Shown: positions 24,500-35,371, counted from the first letter of the stretch. The stretch is 64,000 nt of DNA from Kwoniella bestiolae CBS 10118 (GCF_000512585.2 NC_089243.1:248001-312000), one strand, 5' to 3'. Notes: generated from the sequence alone by a model not told the origin. Made by a program: numbers and translations.

Positions 24500-24998
24500 G
24501 ATCTCAGTGATTGGCCTAGCAAGATGAGATGAGTGAATCAAGTGAGATCTTTACTGAAGATGGTAAGAGAGGAATGAGATGGAAAGCAAACATTGCATTT
24601 GATTTTACGTTGAGTGTGTATGCGAGGTTCGGTCCGAATCAGAGTTGTGAGTGGTGATCCGTGGGGCCAATGTGGCACTTTCGGCACAAACACAGACATT
24701 ACATGGTGGATGATTGAAATGAGTACTATCATAACGATATGTAATGCAGTGAAGTTGGACGGTGACTCTTCTTTAAAAGGGAGAGAGAGATTGGACAGTC
24801 ATGCTGAGGTGAAGAAGAGGCGGCATCTCTACAGCTATGATCAGGTATATCGAATGCCTGAATGAGTCGACTGACAACTACTAGTTCTTGCTTGCCTCCT
24901 GAACTGGATTGACGAATGATCCGCGTGGTGATATATATACGTACAACAACAATACTATGTGATACTTCTCTCTCATTATAGATGTCAAACGACAGATC
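24500..24998. other. Intergenic region upstream of the Zn2Cys6 gene
   Basis: About 500 bases that hold the Zn2Cys6 promoter and the 3' end of the next minus-strand gene. No gene is supported. Confidence 0.5.
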
Positions 24999-25878
24999 CT
25001 ACTCCACATTCCCCTTGATCTTCTCCAACAGCAATCCCATCCTAGCATTCATATTCGGTTGTCCCCTCTTATTACCCCTTCCCGTACCATTTCCACTTAT
25101 CGACATCGAAGCCTGCTCCCTAGGTCGATGGTACTTCGAGAACGCCTCTTTTTTCATCTCCCTGAACGATTTCTTCTCTCCTAGCACTGGCTGGGCAGTA
25201 GACGATGGTGGTGGAGGGGGGGATATCGAGAGAGCGCGTATTTTCTTTGGAGGAGAAGGTTGTCTGGGTTGATGAGGTGATCTATCTCTATCCCTTAAAG
25301 ATCCATTCGACCTTGACTTGTTCATCTTGAATGGTCTGCTTGGACCCGAACCCGATCCAGGAGCAGGTCCAGCCCTGGCCTCCAACCTCCTCTGTTCTTC
25401 ATCAATCACTCCCTCATTCTCATTCTCGGCTCGACCCTTTCCCTTCCCTCTACCTCTCTGCTGCTGCTCTGATTCGGATGGTCTCTCGTTCCTTCGCCTG
25501 GACCCATCTCCCAGTCTGCCTGAATCCATTCCCTCCGCTTTGAGTACTTTGGCATAAGATTTCTTCATTTTGGCTCGTTGTATCAGATCGGCTTTTATCT
25601 TCTGGGCTGGAAGATAGGAAGAGGGATCAGCAAGCTCTTCACAAAACTTGCACTTAGCAGCCTCGCATATGTACGAGTATGGCTTGACTTGGCCAAAAGG
25701 GCGTTCCCACTTCCAACGACAAGGCTCTAAAGAAGAGAAGTCCTTCCAACTCACCTTTACCCATATATGCATCTTTAGGCGCCCTGGATGGCTTGACCTG
25801 GAATCCACCTGATCTAGCTTTCGGCTTGGGCTTGGCCGTCTTGCCTGCTTCTTTCTGCTTTTTGGTTATACGGAGCAT
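24999..25878 (-). CDS. Basic nucleolar-type protein, putative rRNA-processing (Fyv7/TAP26-like)
   Basis: Two exons (25878-25755 and 25606-24999) encode 243 aa. The protein is extremely basic throughout. It begins MLRITKKQKEAGKTAKPKPK, and across the splice junction has KIKADLIQRAKMKKSYAKVL, which resembles the core of the rRNA-processing family containing yeast Fyv7 and mammalian TAP26/CCDC59. The middle is Arg/Gly/Glu-rich (QQQRGRGKGKGRAENENEG) and the C-terminus is again basic (KKSFREMKKEAFSKYHRP, then GRGNKRGQPNMNARMGLLLE). Such proteins act in 40S pre-ribosome assembly in the nucleolus. The family call rests on a short motif and charge pattern, so a different nucleolar basic protein remains possible. 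The gene diverges from eIF1, which would fit co-regulation of ribosome/translation genes. Confidence 0.6.
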
Positions 25879-26392
25879 GGTGACTGTTGGAGGAGGAAGG
25901 GTGGAAGGGGGAGTGAGAAGTGTCCAGGGGATTCCGCTGTTTCGAAGGAGAAAATGTCCAGTGTTACTAGATGGGGACTTCGGTAGCTAGTCGCTGGTCT
26001 GATGTGATTATGCTGTGTGGGTGTACTCTTACATAAATTGTCAATGAAAGACAAGGATATCAGCGAAGTCGAATTGTCTTGAGCAGGACACATCAAAAGT
26101 CAAAATCCCAAAATCAACACACGGTGAGTGGCAAAAATCATTTAACCGCCACTTTCGCTAATCCCGGTAATATCCGATACTCACATGCGCACTGAATGAG
26201 CTCGTCTGAGTGAGTCGCCACCATACACACCGTACACCACACACACGGCGTTGAATTGATCTTTTGTTTTCCATATATCCATCCATTACACTACTAGCCA
26301 ACACTCACCACTCATCCTTCTCGCCACATCCAATACCAGCTCGACAACCTTCGAGTCAACTACACAAACATCACTTTTTAGATCTTATTTGA
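25879..26392. promoter_or_regulatory. Divergent promoter region, nucleolar protein and eIF1
   Basis: 514 bases between two divergent translation-related genes. The part before eIF1 (26200-26380) is AC/TC-rich with CACACAC and CATCC runs, a common leader composition in highly expressed genes. No specific box is assigned. Confidence 0.45.
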
Positions 26393-27420
26393 ATGAGCAC
26401 TACAGGTTAGTCTGGTTCAACGAAGGGAGGGGGGAAAAGAATGTTATGCTGATTTATTGATTGGTCCTTTCTTTCTCTTCTCTGTCACCGTATATTCCAC
26501 CATCTCTATATTACCGACTCTGGACTTTTACAACGATCTTGATACCACCACTCAACACGTCAATTCCCGCACTATTTGCATTGTCACAGCTTCAACCAAA
26601 GTGGACGCCACTACCAAGAAATCAAAGGCCCCAGTATCGTCTGGGGTCGAAAACTTAGGTCCTGCATTTGGTGAGTGTGATGGTGGTCTCCCATCAGAAC
26701 GAAGGTTTCAGAGGGTCTTGTAATGGCAGGAGTGACCAACGTGGAGTCTAAGGACAATTTTGGAAGCACTCCTCTAATCCGGCATCTGGCCTTGACGAGC
26801 AGACAAAGGGAAATGAAAGGGAGATTACCTCATTTCGAGCATTAGGAGCTGACCATTCATTCGTCACTTCGCAGACCCCTTCGCCCCAGTTGACGATACT
26901 CCCTCTGTCGAAAAGACCGTAGGAAGCAAGAACGACAAGATCCATATTCGTGAGTCTATACATCCCACATCCTGTACCTATTCAGCATTGTACGTATTGT
27001 ATCTAATGATATGATCACCTATCAGGATTACAACAACGAAATGGACGAAAAACCCTGACCACCGTGCAAGGGATCCCTAAGAAATTCGATCACTCCAAGA
27101 TCCTAAAGGCTATGAAAAAGGAGTTCGCATGCAATGGAACGGTAGTCAAACCTGAGGAAGCCGGGGAGGACGACTCGCCCGCTCCCGTCGGTGCTAAGCC
27201 CAACTTGGGTGATGTCCTGCAATTGCAAGGTGATCAACGAGTTGCCGTTAGGCAGTTCTTGGTCGATGCGGGGATCGTTACTAGCAAGGAAGCTAAGGAT
27301 CTGATCGTTGTGTGAGTATTCTTTCTTCAACACAACTCCAATTATATTTCTATCAGCGTAAAGTGGGGAAAGGGAAATTGATTGCTGACAATTCATCGCT
27401 AATGTAGCCACGGTTACTAA
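26393..27420 (+). CDS. SUI1: Translation initiation factor eIF1 (SUI1)
   Basis: Five exons (26393-26405, 26590-26670, 26875-26949, 27026-27311, 27408-27420) give 155 aa. The first exon is only 13 nt (ATG plus three codons and one base), and the last encodes just the final residues and stop. The SUI1 core is unmistakable: DPFAPVDD, KIHIRLQQRNGRKTLTTVQG, KKFDHSKILKAMKKEFACNG, GDVLQLQGDQRVAVRQFL and a C-terminal VHGY (HGF/HGY in the family). eIF1 binds the 40S P site and enforces start-codon selection. Typical eIF1 is about 108-113 aa. Here there is a 35-residue Thr/Lys/Ser N-terminal extension and an inserted acidic, Pro-containing loop (EEAGEDDSPAPVGAKPN) between CNGTVV and the LGDVLQLQGDQR strand. 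The frame is clean, so these look like real lineage features. Confidence 0.95.
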
Positions 27421-27943
27421 GCTGGGCCGTACCAGCTCGCCTTGTGGATCAGATCTTTTACCAGGCAAATCCTCTCTACCTTCTCTGGAGCTAAGAGAAA
27501 TATCGTCATTTCCATCATCTCATCTATCCTCGTTCATGTGTATATATACATACTTCATATAGCCTCATCTTCATTCTCATGACGCATGAATATCTTATAG
27601 CGCTTCGAGATTGAAATACAGTCCGTCGTGCGGTAAACACTAGATCCTCAATCCGATCTTCAGCCCATCGATCACTCCAGCGTTGGCGGTCTATTGCTTC
27701 AATGTCAACAAATTGCCTGACACGACTTTACAGTAAGCACACTGCTGCAGCGACATTCGTCTTGGACATGAACAGGCAAAACTGATGATCAGGATATACA
27801 CTTTTGCATGGATCTGGATTTGGAGTATAATTAATAGATAATACAACGATTTATTCACATTAAGCTATACAACAACGAACATGCAATACGAAATTATGAA
27901 GGAAACCCGAAATTTACTTGACGGCAAAGCATGACTACACTCG
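27421..27943. other. Convergent intergenic region, eIF1 and RAD1
   Basis: 523 bases containing two 3' UTRs. No gene or repeat is supported. Confidence 0.5.
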
Positions 27944-29594
27944 CTAATCATCCTCTTCCAAGGCATGCATCTATGCGCGAGATCAAGGAAACATCAACAT
28001 CAGCTGTCTTCCTTCCTGACACATCCCCGGAAACTCACCTTGAATTCCAGAATACCAGAATGTCCTCCCACACCTGCATTATTATTCAACGGCATCATAA
28101 TTTGAACACAGAGGAATCCGCTCTTCTCGATCTGAAGGCATATCTTTACGGATTGGTGGAGTGCTCGGTGAAGGAGGGCGAAATGGGATGAGTTGTAGCT
28201 GTTCGGTAATGGGATAAAGCAGTTCACGATTAGCCTGACAATTCTTGTTTCTACACCTACATCACCAGCGATATTCCCCTGAAAGTGGAAAAGCTATCTT
28301 CCTCAGAAAGAATGTATTTCCTCCAACACCCAACACTCAACACTCAACAGAGTATCATCACCAGATCCACTCACCTGAACTTGACTTTCTCCGCACAATC
28401 AAACTTATCCATCACCTCCCTATCATTCGGATAATCCAATTCCGTAATCCCGAAATCCCCTTCAGCCAATATCTTGAACTGACCCACTTCTGCTCTATGA
28501 CCCCTTCGACCGTTCGAGGAGAAAGTTGCACCAGGCTGCTCGGGCGGGATCGGTGCTTTGGGTGGTGTAGCAATCAGTGTGATTCGAGTGCAGGATGGAG
28601 GAAGGTCGAAGAGGGCGTCACGGAGCCATTCGGATTTCATTATTAGGTATAGTGCCCTGCGTTTGTACCTCCAGTATTAGCAGTGTGTAGTAGGGATATG
28701 AGAATGGATGGGGGTAAGGGGGTATGAGACTTACATGTCGTCTTGATCGAATTGAGCATTCATCAACTCCTCTGGCTCTACTGTTCGCAATTCACATGTG
28801 GTTGTGGGACCTCTCGAATCGTCGGATCTGGATTGAGAATCAAGGACAGTCAGCATGCTTCCCCGTCGGATATAATACCAATAATTGAACTCACAGAAGA
28901 ACATTCAAATCATACCCCAAACCTCTCCATTCCATCCTCATACCCGTCCTTCTCTCCTTCCCTTTCCTCCCATTTACCACATACTCTTCGTTCTCCTCAT
29001 CACCACCTACTTCGCCCTCGCCCGCCCACCTCCTTTTAGATTTGACTGAGGATGTCGATACGTTGGTAGAGGTGGAACCGGCATTACCGAATATGTTGAG
29101 GCATTGGAGCAACGAGTCGAGGGAGAATTCGAATGTAGCTGGGGTAGGAGGGGGGTTGTAAGTGAAGGAAGTGAAGAGGTTGGTAGGGATCCATGCTATT
29201 GCTGTGCAGGATTGAAAATACATCAGCGACGTAGATACGATGCGAGGGATGTGAGAAGGAAGAAGATAAAGAAGGAAAGACGACGACTTACCACATAACG
29301 TGCGGACTTCTTCTACTGTAACTGCGAATCCAGCTTCACTGATCTCCATCACTGCATTCTGGACGGAGTGAAAATTGAACCATCAGCGGACTTATCTCAG
29401 CATCAAAATCGAGAGCAGGAATAATAGCTTACATGCTTGAGACCTATACCTCGAAGTAATCTGGCAAACGCTCGTACATCGTTGGTCTCGGCGACCAAGA
29501 CCTATGTCAGATAGCCAAGATGAGTCGGATGGATGTGGGTCAATATCGCGCAGGAGAGGTTGGAGAGCTCACAGGTAAGTCCTGATTGGCCATT
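27944..29594 (-). CDS. RAD1: DNA-damage checkpoint clamp subunit Rad1 (9-1-1 complex)
   Basis: Minus-strand gene of about seven exons. It starts MANQDLP then, across an intron, VLVAETNDVRAFARLLRGIG, followed by LKHNAVMEISEAGFAVTVEE and an exon with IAWIPTNLFTSFTYNPPP. This matches the N-terminal PCNA-like fold of Rad1/Rec1. The middle has TTCELRTVEPEELMNAQFDQ and RITLIATPPKAPIPPEQPGA, the second half of the clamp fold (FKILAEGDFGITELDYPNDR). The C-terminal exon has SVKICLQIEKSGFLCVQIMM and HSGILEFK, then a short last exon coding MHALEEDD and stop (27944). Rad1 forms the heterotrimeric ring with Rad9 and Hus1 that is loaded at damage sites and activates ATR/Mec1 signalling. A 35-residue charged, Gly/Glu/Lys-rich insert around 28950-29050 interrupts the first domain and looks like a disordered loop. 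Confidence 0.88.
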
Positions 29595-30613
29595 ATGATC
29601 CTACTGGCTGGTTTTCACTGTGATCTTCTTACTCGTTGAATTCGGTAAGAGGGGGAGGAGAAAGAGACGACAACGATGATCATGATGTATATAACCTGTG
29701 GTGATCGAAGATTAAGATACGGTTGACTGGATGTTGTCTTACGCGTTTGTTATACAATTCCGTCGGAACTCGGAACGCAGAATTGGGTGGCAAAATGCAT
29801 TCATCCAGTGGCACCTTAGATACTCTTACGTTTTAGGCTTGATGATTCATGCTGTCTCATCAGACATACGGAGTGATTGCCCCAATTGCTCAACACCTTC
29901 TGCCAGCCGTATTTGGGGGTCCCGATTGCATGAGTACGTCGGCAGTATCGATTGGTGTTAATCAGAGATGGTATGTACCCTTCTAAATAGAGGCACAGCG
30001 TTCGGAGAGTTAGGCACTGGTTGCCTAAAGTATCACAAGAAACATGTTCTTGTCATACATGCCTTACCGCGACCACAGACTTGCACTGTCCGATTACGAA
30101 ATCACGAAAGCTTACAGCTCCGGACGGCTGTTGGTGTGGAGCGGTAAATTCATTACCGACTTCTCTGGGGTAATGCAACGAAGTGAGGATTGCTTGTTGA
30201 TTCTACGTGAATTCTCAGTACACTGTTACTGTCATCACGATCAAAACAATGATCAATATACCAGTTGGTCATTAAATGCAGCCAGCACCTTTAGCCTTTT
30301 TTCAGTAAAAGCTTGCTTAGAGAATCCTGCTCCTTCGTGGGACAAGGCTACGTCTCTCTGAAAGGATGTCTGTACAATGGAGATGCGAAACACACAGCGG
30401 CTTGCTACTTTCCTATGACTCATTTGGATGCACGCAGAAAGGGGGGTCTTGAGGAAAAGGTCCTTGAGATCATCTCACCTGTCGTGGCGACTTCTATATA
30501 AGGGATGGCAAAGGATACGTTTTTCTCGTTGCTGAGAGGACTCTTGCACAGCACCCATCAATCTGAAGGTCACGTCCGACTTGACACTTTCCCCCTGATT
30601 CCCTAGCTTGACT
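29595..30613. other. Intergenic region at the left edge of the tandem family
   Basis: About 1 kb between RAD1 and the first tandem-family gene. Short open frames are present but none has splice logic or resemblance to a family. It contains the TATA-like element at 30495-30502. This is the boundary between conserved housekeeping genes and the accessory island. Confidence 0.45.
30495..30502 (+). promoter_or_regulatory. TATA-like box of tandem gene 1
   Basis: TATATAAG lies 119 bp upstream of the gene-1 ATG. Comparable boxes stand 123 bp before gene 4 (36406) and 137 bp before the dispersed copy (59699), which suggests a shared core-promoter layout. Confidence 0.5.
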
Positions 30614-31631
30614 ATGTCATACAAGACAAACGATACCAATGTCGAGGAGATTCTGGCAAAAAGAGCAAGGACCCTGCTTCAGGAATGGACCAAGCTCAAC
30701 TTAGAAGCATTCGCGCAATGGAAATACGATTATGGTGAGCGTATCATCTCGTCCCAAAGACTGTGACGGTGTGGATCATGATAGACGGCTTTTGACCACT
30801 GCGTGCAACATATTCCTTAGCCCAACTTCATGGTTTGAAGCCTGAAGATTTTATGGATTCCTTCCATGGCCCTATTGCCTACGCTACACCATCTGTAATG
30901 ACAGCCCCTATAACCTGGCGAACGAAACGGACTGATCTGCCCAAAGTGAACGAGTGGCTCTCTGGCAAGCTTGCCGAAATACTGTAGACCCTTCTTGGGC
31001 GGAGCAAACTGGCAAGAGTGACAAACACACTGCGTGGGAGAACGTGTTGGACACCGCGATACAAATCCAAGCGGACAGCTATTATCGGCATCATGTCGTT
31101 CGCCCGCAAACTCACGAGACGTCGCTGAGAGTCTACCAGGAGTATACAAAGGCTGTTACAGCAGAATGCTCCGAAGAACGTGCAGAGGAACTAAAAATGC
31201 AATTTCTGCAAGATCGGGACCAAAATGAGGAAGATATCTGGAAAGAGTTTCGCGATTTGGAACCTCGATGGAAGCAGAGATTGGAAGATAATTGGCGAGC
31301 ATCAGTCGAAGAGTTCATGGCCGTTGCGAATCTGGGTATATATGGCCAGTCAACACAGAGAGCACTGCTACTACTGCCTTTCCCTCCCACGCAAGCGATG
31401 GTGGATACATTAGCATCAGAAATGACCATGTCGGATTATGAGCTGTCATGTCACGTTGAGAAGTCGAGAAAGCCCTCAGACATGGAACAGTTCCGTAATT
31501 GGTGGTCTGGGACCTCCATTGACCCCGCCGACAGACAGCTACACGGCTTTGAAGTCAAAGGGCTATTCCATCTGTGCAACCACATTAAGTGGGGAGTCCT
31601 CAGAAGCTCACGGGAAGAATTAGAGCAGTGA
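30614..31631 (+). CDS. Tandem family gene 1, unknown function, with irregular second intron or frame break
   Basis: I do not recognise this family. Exon 1 (30614-30734, 121 nt, phase-1 donor) encodes MSYKTNDTNVEEILAKRART and a helical segment ending QWKYDY. Exon 2 starts at 30821 (AQLHGLKPEDFMDSFHG) and reaches WRTKRTDLPK, after which the frame meets a stop at 30985. The downstream part (TAWENVLDTAIQIQADSYYR to SSREELEQ, stop 31631) is in another frame. An intron 30946-31004 (GTGAAC donor, purine-rich GGAG acceptor, 59 nt) would restore one 290-aa protein, but its splice sites are weak, so a frameshift is also possible. The protein is highly helical and charged, with no signal peptide or membrane segment. 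The TAWENVL motif aligns with every other family copy. Gene 2 is the closest relative by eye (KRARTLLQEW matches KRDNLLEEY, and both exon 1s end in DY). Confidence 0.6.
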
Positions 31632-32451
31632 TGTAGTAAATCGCCAGGCAATGAAACCGAAAGCCAACGGAGGGTTGTGATGAGATTGATATGGTTCGAA
31701 TACACGGGGAATCTGAACGTGCTTCTCGTCAATGTATGACCCTACAGTACTGCTTGATTTTCGGTCTACATGCATGTTGAGATCGACATTTTTGAAGATA
31801 TTGTTATTCAAGCCCTGCTTCACATGTACGTTGAGTTCTAGATTGATAAAATAACATGCCACCATAATGTACTGTTTTCTTCTTGAAGTGGACTCCCGCC
31901 CTCCCAGACTTGCCTTACCTTGTAGTCTGTAAGGGTTATACTATATACAGTCTACGATCGACGATCGCATCACTGCTCGCTGACTTTACCCATCATGTCA
32001 TGAATTCCGTCCAAACTCACAAGTCAGGTGGCAAACGCAATTTGGACTTCGAGCAACCCCATTCAAGGATTCGCAAGTAGAAGACGCAGAGTTTGGAGGC
32101 CTGTGATCGGCTCAAAGGTCGTGCTTCCGTTGAGGACCCAAAGCATGAGAAAGCTGTCGTCATAGAACCACACCCTTGAAAAGTGAATACAAAGGTAGTG
32201 ACAGTGAAGGGAGGAGCAAGACACGGAAAATATCCATTGAGTACCGTAAGATGACTTCCATCAAAGGATCTTACAGCCTGCAGGCTTCTGATCGTAAGCG
32301 AAGACATGATAAGTCGAAAAAGATTGACTTATAGATGGCCACCCAATTGCGGATATCGCTTTTGCAGAATTTGAGTAACTTATCAATCAACCTTTACTTT
32401 GGATACCTCCATTCTGGCAGACTACCTCATTGATTACGTCTTTCACTCATC
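31632..32451. other. Spacer between tandem genes 1 and 2
   Basis: About 820 bases, AT-richer than the flanking genes. I see no gene, no clear repeat and no remnant of a further family copy. Confidence 0.45.
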
Positions 32452-33440
32452 ATGCTCAGTTTGATCAGTGTGCTGACTGATCTTGCAATCCAATCACGTA
32501 TATATACCAAGCGAGACAATCTGTTGGAGGAATACACTCAATACAGCCAAATGTTGTATGATCAGAGGAGGCACGACTATGGTGCGTGACTCTCGGATAC
32601 CATCCTGCTGTTGAAACTCTACCTTATACTGTACCAGCTGATAACGTCTTTTCAGAGCAAGGTTACCCGTCCCAAGAGTTTGTGGAGACTGCGCTTGACG
32701 GTAACCTGTATCCCCTCACGGAGCCGGAGCCAATGGACGAAAAAAAGACACCCGTGATGACTTATCCCATAAGCTGGACTACCCAATTATCAGAACTACC
32801 AAAAGCCGACAATAGACTCTCTGATACACTGGCCACTAGGGAGACGGGGCAGCACGATGCGACCGCCTGGGACCGAGTCCGAATCTTAACTATACCAGTC
32901 ATATCCAACCAAGAGTATTACTTTGCTCTGGTCTGTCCCAAGTTGGAAGCGAAGCTGGATAGTCTCAGAGATGTGTACCGCAACGCCATGCCCAAAAAAT
33001 GGTCTCAAGAACGGAGGAAAGACGAAAGTAGGAAATTTACATCAGAAGCTGATGGGCGTTCGGATCATATCTGGAATGGTTTCGAGGAAGTCAGAGGAAA
33101 TGCGGAGCGGAAATTTGAGCAGAGCTGGAAGGATGCTGTGGAAAGTCCTCTTTCGCATGCACGATTGGGAACTCACAAGCATGACTTGTTGAGGGGTCTT
33201 CTACTTTTACCGCACCCACTTTCGAATGACATGATGGACATCATATCGGAAGATGAACAGGAGACAAAGTTCTACGAATGGACCAGACCTGGCGTGCCAC
33301 CCAAAGATCCACGAAAAGCGAGAGAGAGAAAGGGATTACATGCATTGCGCTCCATGGTGGATTGGCATATCACCTTGAATCGAAAGGAGAATCAACCAGA
33401 AGATCAAGACGGCGTGTCGGCCCTCGATCGATCAACCTGA
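32452..33440 (+). CDS. Tandem family gene 2, unknown function
   Basis: Two exons (32452-32581 and 32656-33440) give 304 aa. The start at 32452 was preferred to the internal ATG at 32551 because it gives a 130-nt first exon, matching the 121-136 nt first exons of the other copies, and because residues KRDNLLEEYTQYSQMLYDQ then align with gene 1. Exon 2 opens EQGYPSQEFVETALDGNLYP, has the family motif as TAWDRVRIL, then a charged helical domain (SRKFTSEADGRSDHIWNGFE, RKFEQSWKDAVESPLSHARL) and LLRGLLLLPHPLSNDMMDII, which parallels ALLLLPFPPTQAMVDTL of gene 1. No known domain, signal peptide or membrane helix is visible. Intact frame with a good GTGCGT donor and TTTCAG acceptor. It is probably a soluble, lineage-specific protein. 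Confidence 0.7.
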
Positions 33441-33685
33441 GTACGTTCGCGATACATTGCGCAATGATCTCGCACCTGTATACGGTAGCTCCTCACTAGG
33501 ATATGTGTTTGTGTGTACGTATTTCACAATGAATTCTGCAAACTGTGTGTATTGACCTCATGAACGAGACAAAGGCCAGCAGGCTCCCGGCGTATTCAGA
33601 GCTTGCTGGACCCCTATGCGATCTCCGTTCATAGATTCACATTACGATACTGCTTCTGTGAGCACAGGTCATCCTCCCCATCCTT
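33441..33685. other. Spacer between tandem gene 2 and the inverted-repeat element
   Basis: A short 3' flank with no recognisable feature; it ends at the left terminal inverted repeat. Confidence 0.4.
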
Positions 33686-33737
33686 TATTATATGGCGGAG
33701 AAAGTTTTGCACAAATCGCGTCTTTGCCACCATAGAG
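33686..33737 (+). repeat. Left terminal inverted repeat
   Basis: The 52-bp left end of the MITE-like element; partner at 34109-34160. Confidence 0.8.
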
Positions 33738-34108
33738 GTCCATCTTGGGTGGGTCAGATCAAGCTTTCATGGTATGTCAAGCATGCATGCAACTCACATA
33801 TTTCGATGCTCAGACACCTGAGGTACTTGTTCAGTCATTCTGAGATGATCCGCATTTGCTCCAGTCAAGGTGCAGTGTGAAATTCATACATCAAAGGTAG
33901 GACAACCATAAAAACCAGTGTTTCCGCAACAAAGTGAAAGTGGCAGCGCTTAATAAACCCTGTGCATCCATATCATTTCGCATGCATGCATCTTGGAGCT
34001 GGCAAACCGCTGACAGACTGATATTCAGGTGTTTTGGCATAGGTCTACCTGCCAAGCTCATTGCTTTTGATATGTAATGTAGTCCACAATAATGGCACCA
34101 AAAGGAGT

Positions 34109-34160
34109 CTCTATGGTGGCAGAAACGCGATTTGTGCAGAACTTTCTCCGCCATACAATA
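34109..34160 (-). repeat. Right terminal inverted repeat
   Basis: The 52-bp right end of the MITE-like element, inverted relative to 33686-33737 with four transitions. Confidence 0.8.
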
Positions 34161-34330
34161 TTGCTAGACTTCTCAAGAGTATCATAATAACCTCTGGCCT
34201 CTCACAAACTGAGCGTACTTAAATGTAAAGATAGTTGTCAAACCCCACAATTCGTCTGTGCCCAAAATTCACACTCTGCCTAATTGACACCCACAGGTAT
34301 CGGTATCTACCTCCTTCCCCAATACCAAAC

Positions 34331-35359
34331 ATGGATCAGGATTCCATATCCAACAAGATTTACAGGCTTGTCAAGGACTCAGGCTTCTCCCATCCGGAAC
34401 TCGCCCATCAGCTTTTGAGCAGGTTTTCAAATCAGATCAAGAGTTATCAGGATACCAGGGGCACATGTAAGTGGCTTGAAGGAGCACATCGGATTTTTGC
34501 TGATCCTTGGAGATAAATAGTCAGAAATTGTGATGATATCATGGATGTCGATCAACCTGAAGTGCCCAATTCACTTCTTCCAAGTTCAGACTTCGATACT
34601 CGGATTACTCCCGGAATGGGCCTAGACGAGATCATAGCATCGCCCGATCGGCTCACAAGGTATATGACAGTCTGGGAGAGGAGCAATGCTCACTCTTCCG
34701 CGACTAGAAAGGGACTTGGTGTCGATGCCCCTTCAAACAGAAGCCAAGAGTGGCAAAACCTTCTCAAAGCTGCTATACCTTGTGTGGCGGATCACCAACT
34801 GCGAGCAAAATTGATATCCTCAGACGAACATGGTGATACCATAATAGATACTTTTGAAGCCAAGCTCAACTCCGACCACCTTACCCTTGATCGAAGGTCA
34901 GAGTCCAAGAAGTTCATGGACATCCTCGAGGAAGCACTCAAGATTCAGGATCCTGAGCTACATCGACGATTCCTAGACCACGATAAAGCCTTTGACTCGC
35001 GAGTAGAGAATTGGAGCGCTTGTCAGGGGATGAACAAGCCGCAAGCCGTCGATCCCTTGGCTGTGCTGGATTATCAGACCGAGCTCACTGAGGAAATAGC
35101 CACCAAGATCGTCGAGGTGTATCCAAGATTGGAGGGGGAAAGGCAAAGTGAGGAGGACGGCCTGCTCGCGAAGAATAATACAACAGTGCAGAGAGACGCC
35201 AGACTCAAATGGCTGAAGGCTGAGGGGGACATCATGGACCGTATTAGTTGGAATGCTGATCTTTTGCACAGATGCTACCATTCCAAGGACGATTCGAAAA
35301 AGGACCTTGACGTAGCGTCCGGGGTCATCATAGGCAATGGGGTGCCGGGGTCATCATAG
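34331..35359 (+). CDS. Tandem family gene 3, unknown function, C-terminus cut by a small rearrangement
   Basis: Two exons (34331-34466 and 34521-35359) encode 324 aa. The 136-nt first exon ends in a phase-1 GTAAGT donor like its paralogues. The protein begins MDQDSISNKIYRLVKDSGFS. Exon 2 has the family motif as QEWQNLLKAAIPCV, then FMDILEEALKIQDPELHRRF and a charged helical region. Translation ends at 35359 inside a hairpin (35334-35371) embedded in an 18-bp direct repeat (35319-35336 and 35345-35362, period 26). Without the extra 26 nt the frame would run on into 35368-35553, which encodes a basic tail (GKRSRDDTDETVFKDRAKRS then SGRMFPD) strikingly like the displaced tail of gene 5. So this copy looks recently truncated, or misassembled. 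No known domain is recognised. Confidence 0.68.
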
Positions 35360-35371
35360 GCACCCCATTGC
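35319..35371. repeat. Nested direct and inverted repeat at end of tandem gene 3
   Basis: An 18-bp direct repeat, CCGGGGTCATCATAGGCA, occurs at 35319-35336 and 35345-35362. A perfect 13-bp inverted repeat (GCAATGGGGTGCC at 35334-35346 and its complement at 35359-35371) flanks a 12-nt loop. The combination is what a double template switch during replication leaves behind, and the net 26-nt gain changes the reading frame. Confidence 0.9.

Larger units (their letters stand above)
33686..34160. mobile_element. MITE-like element with 52-bp terminal inverted repeats
   Basis: Positions 33686-33737 and the reverse complement of 34109-34160 agree at 48 of 52 bases, and all four differences are C/T transitions. 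The repeat begins TATT(A/G)TATGGCGGAGAAAG and runs to CCACCATAGAG. The element is 475 bp and has no open frame of transposase size. Its ends read TA-TTATATGG and CCATACAA-TA, compatible with a TA target-site duplication as in Tc1/mariner-derived MITEs; a TT duplication just outside is also possible. It sits between tandem genes 2 and 3. I see no second copy in this window, so family membership cannot be shown here. Confidence 0.75.

Noticed and set aside
32499..32506. TATATATA as a TATA box of tandem gene 2
   Set aside because: Choosing the ATG at 32452, supported by first-exon length and alignment with gene 1, places it inside the coding exon.
33692..34154. Two short frames sharing the start MAEKVLHKSR on opposite strands
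   Set aside because: They are translations of the two terminal inverted repeats, not genes.
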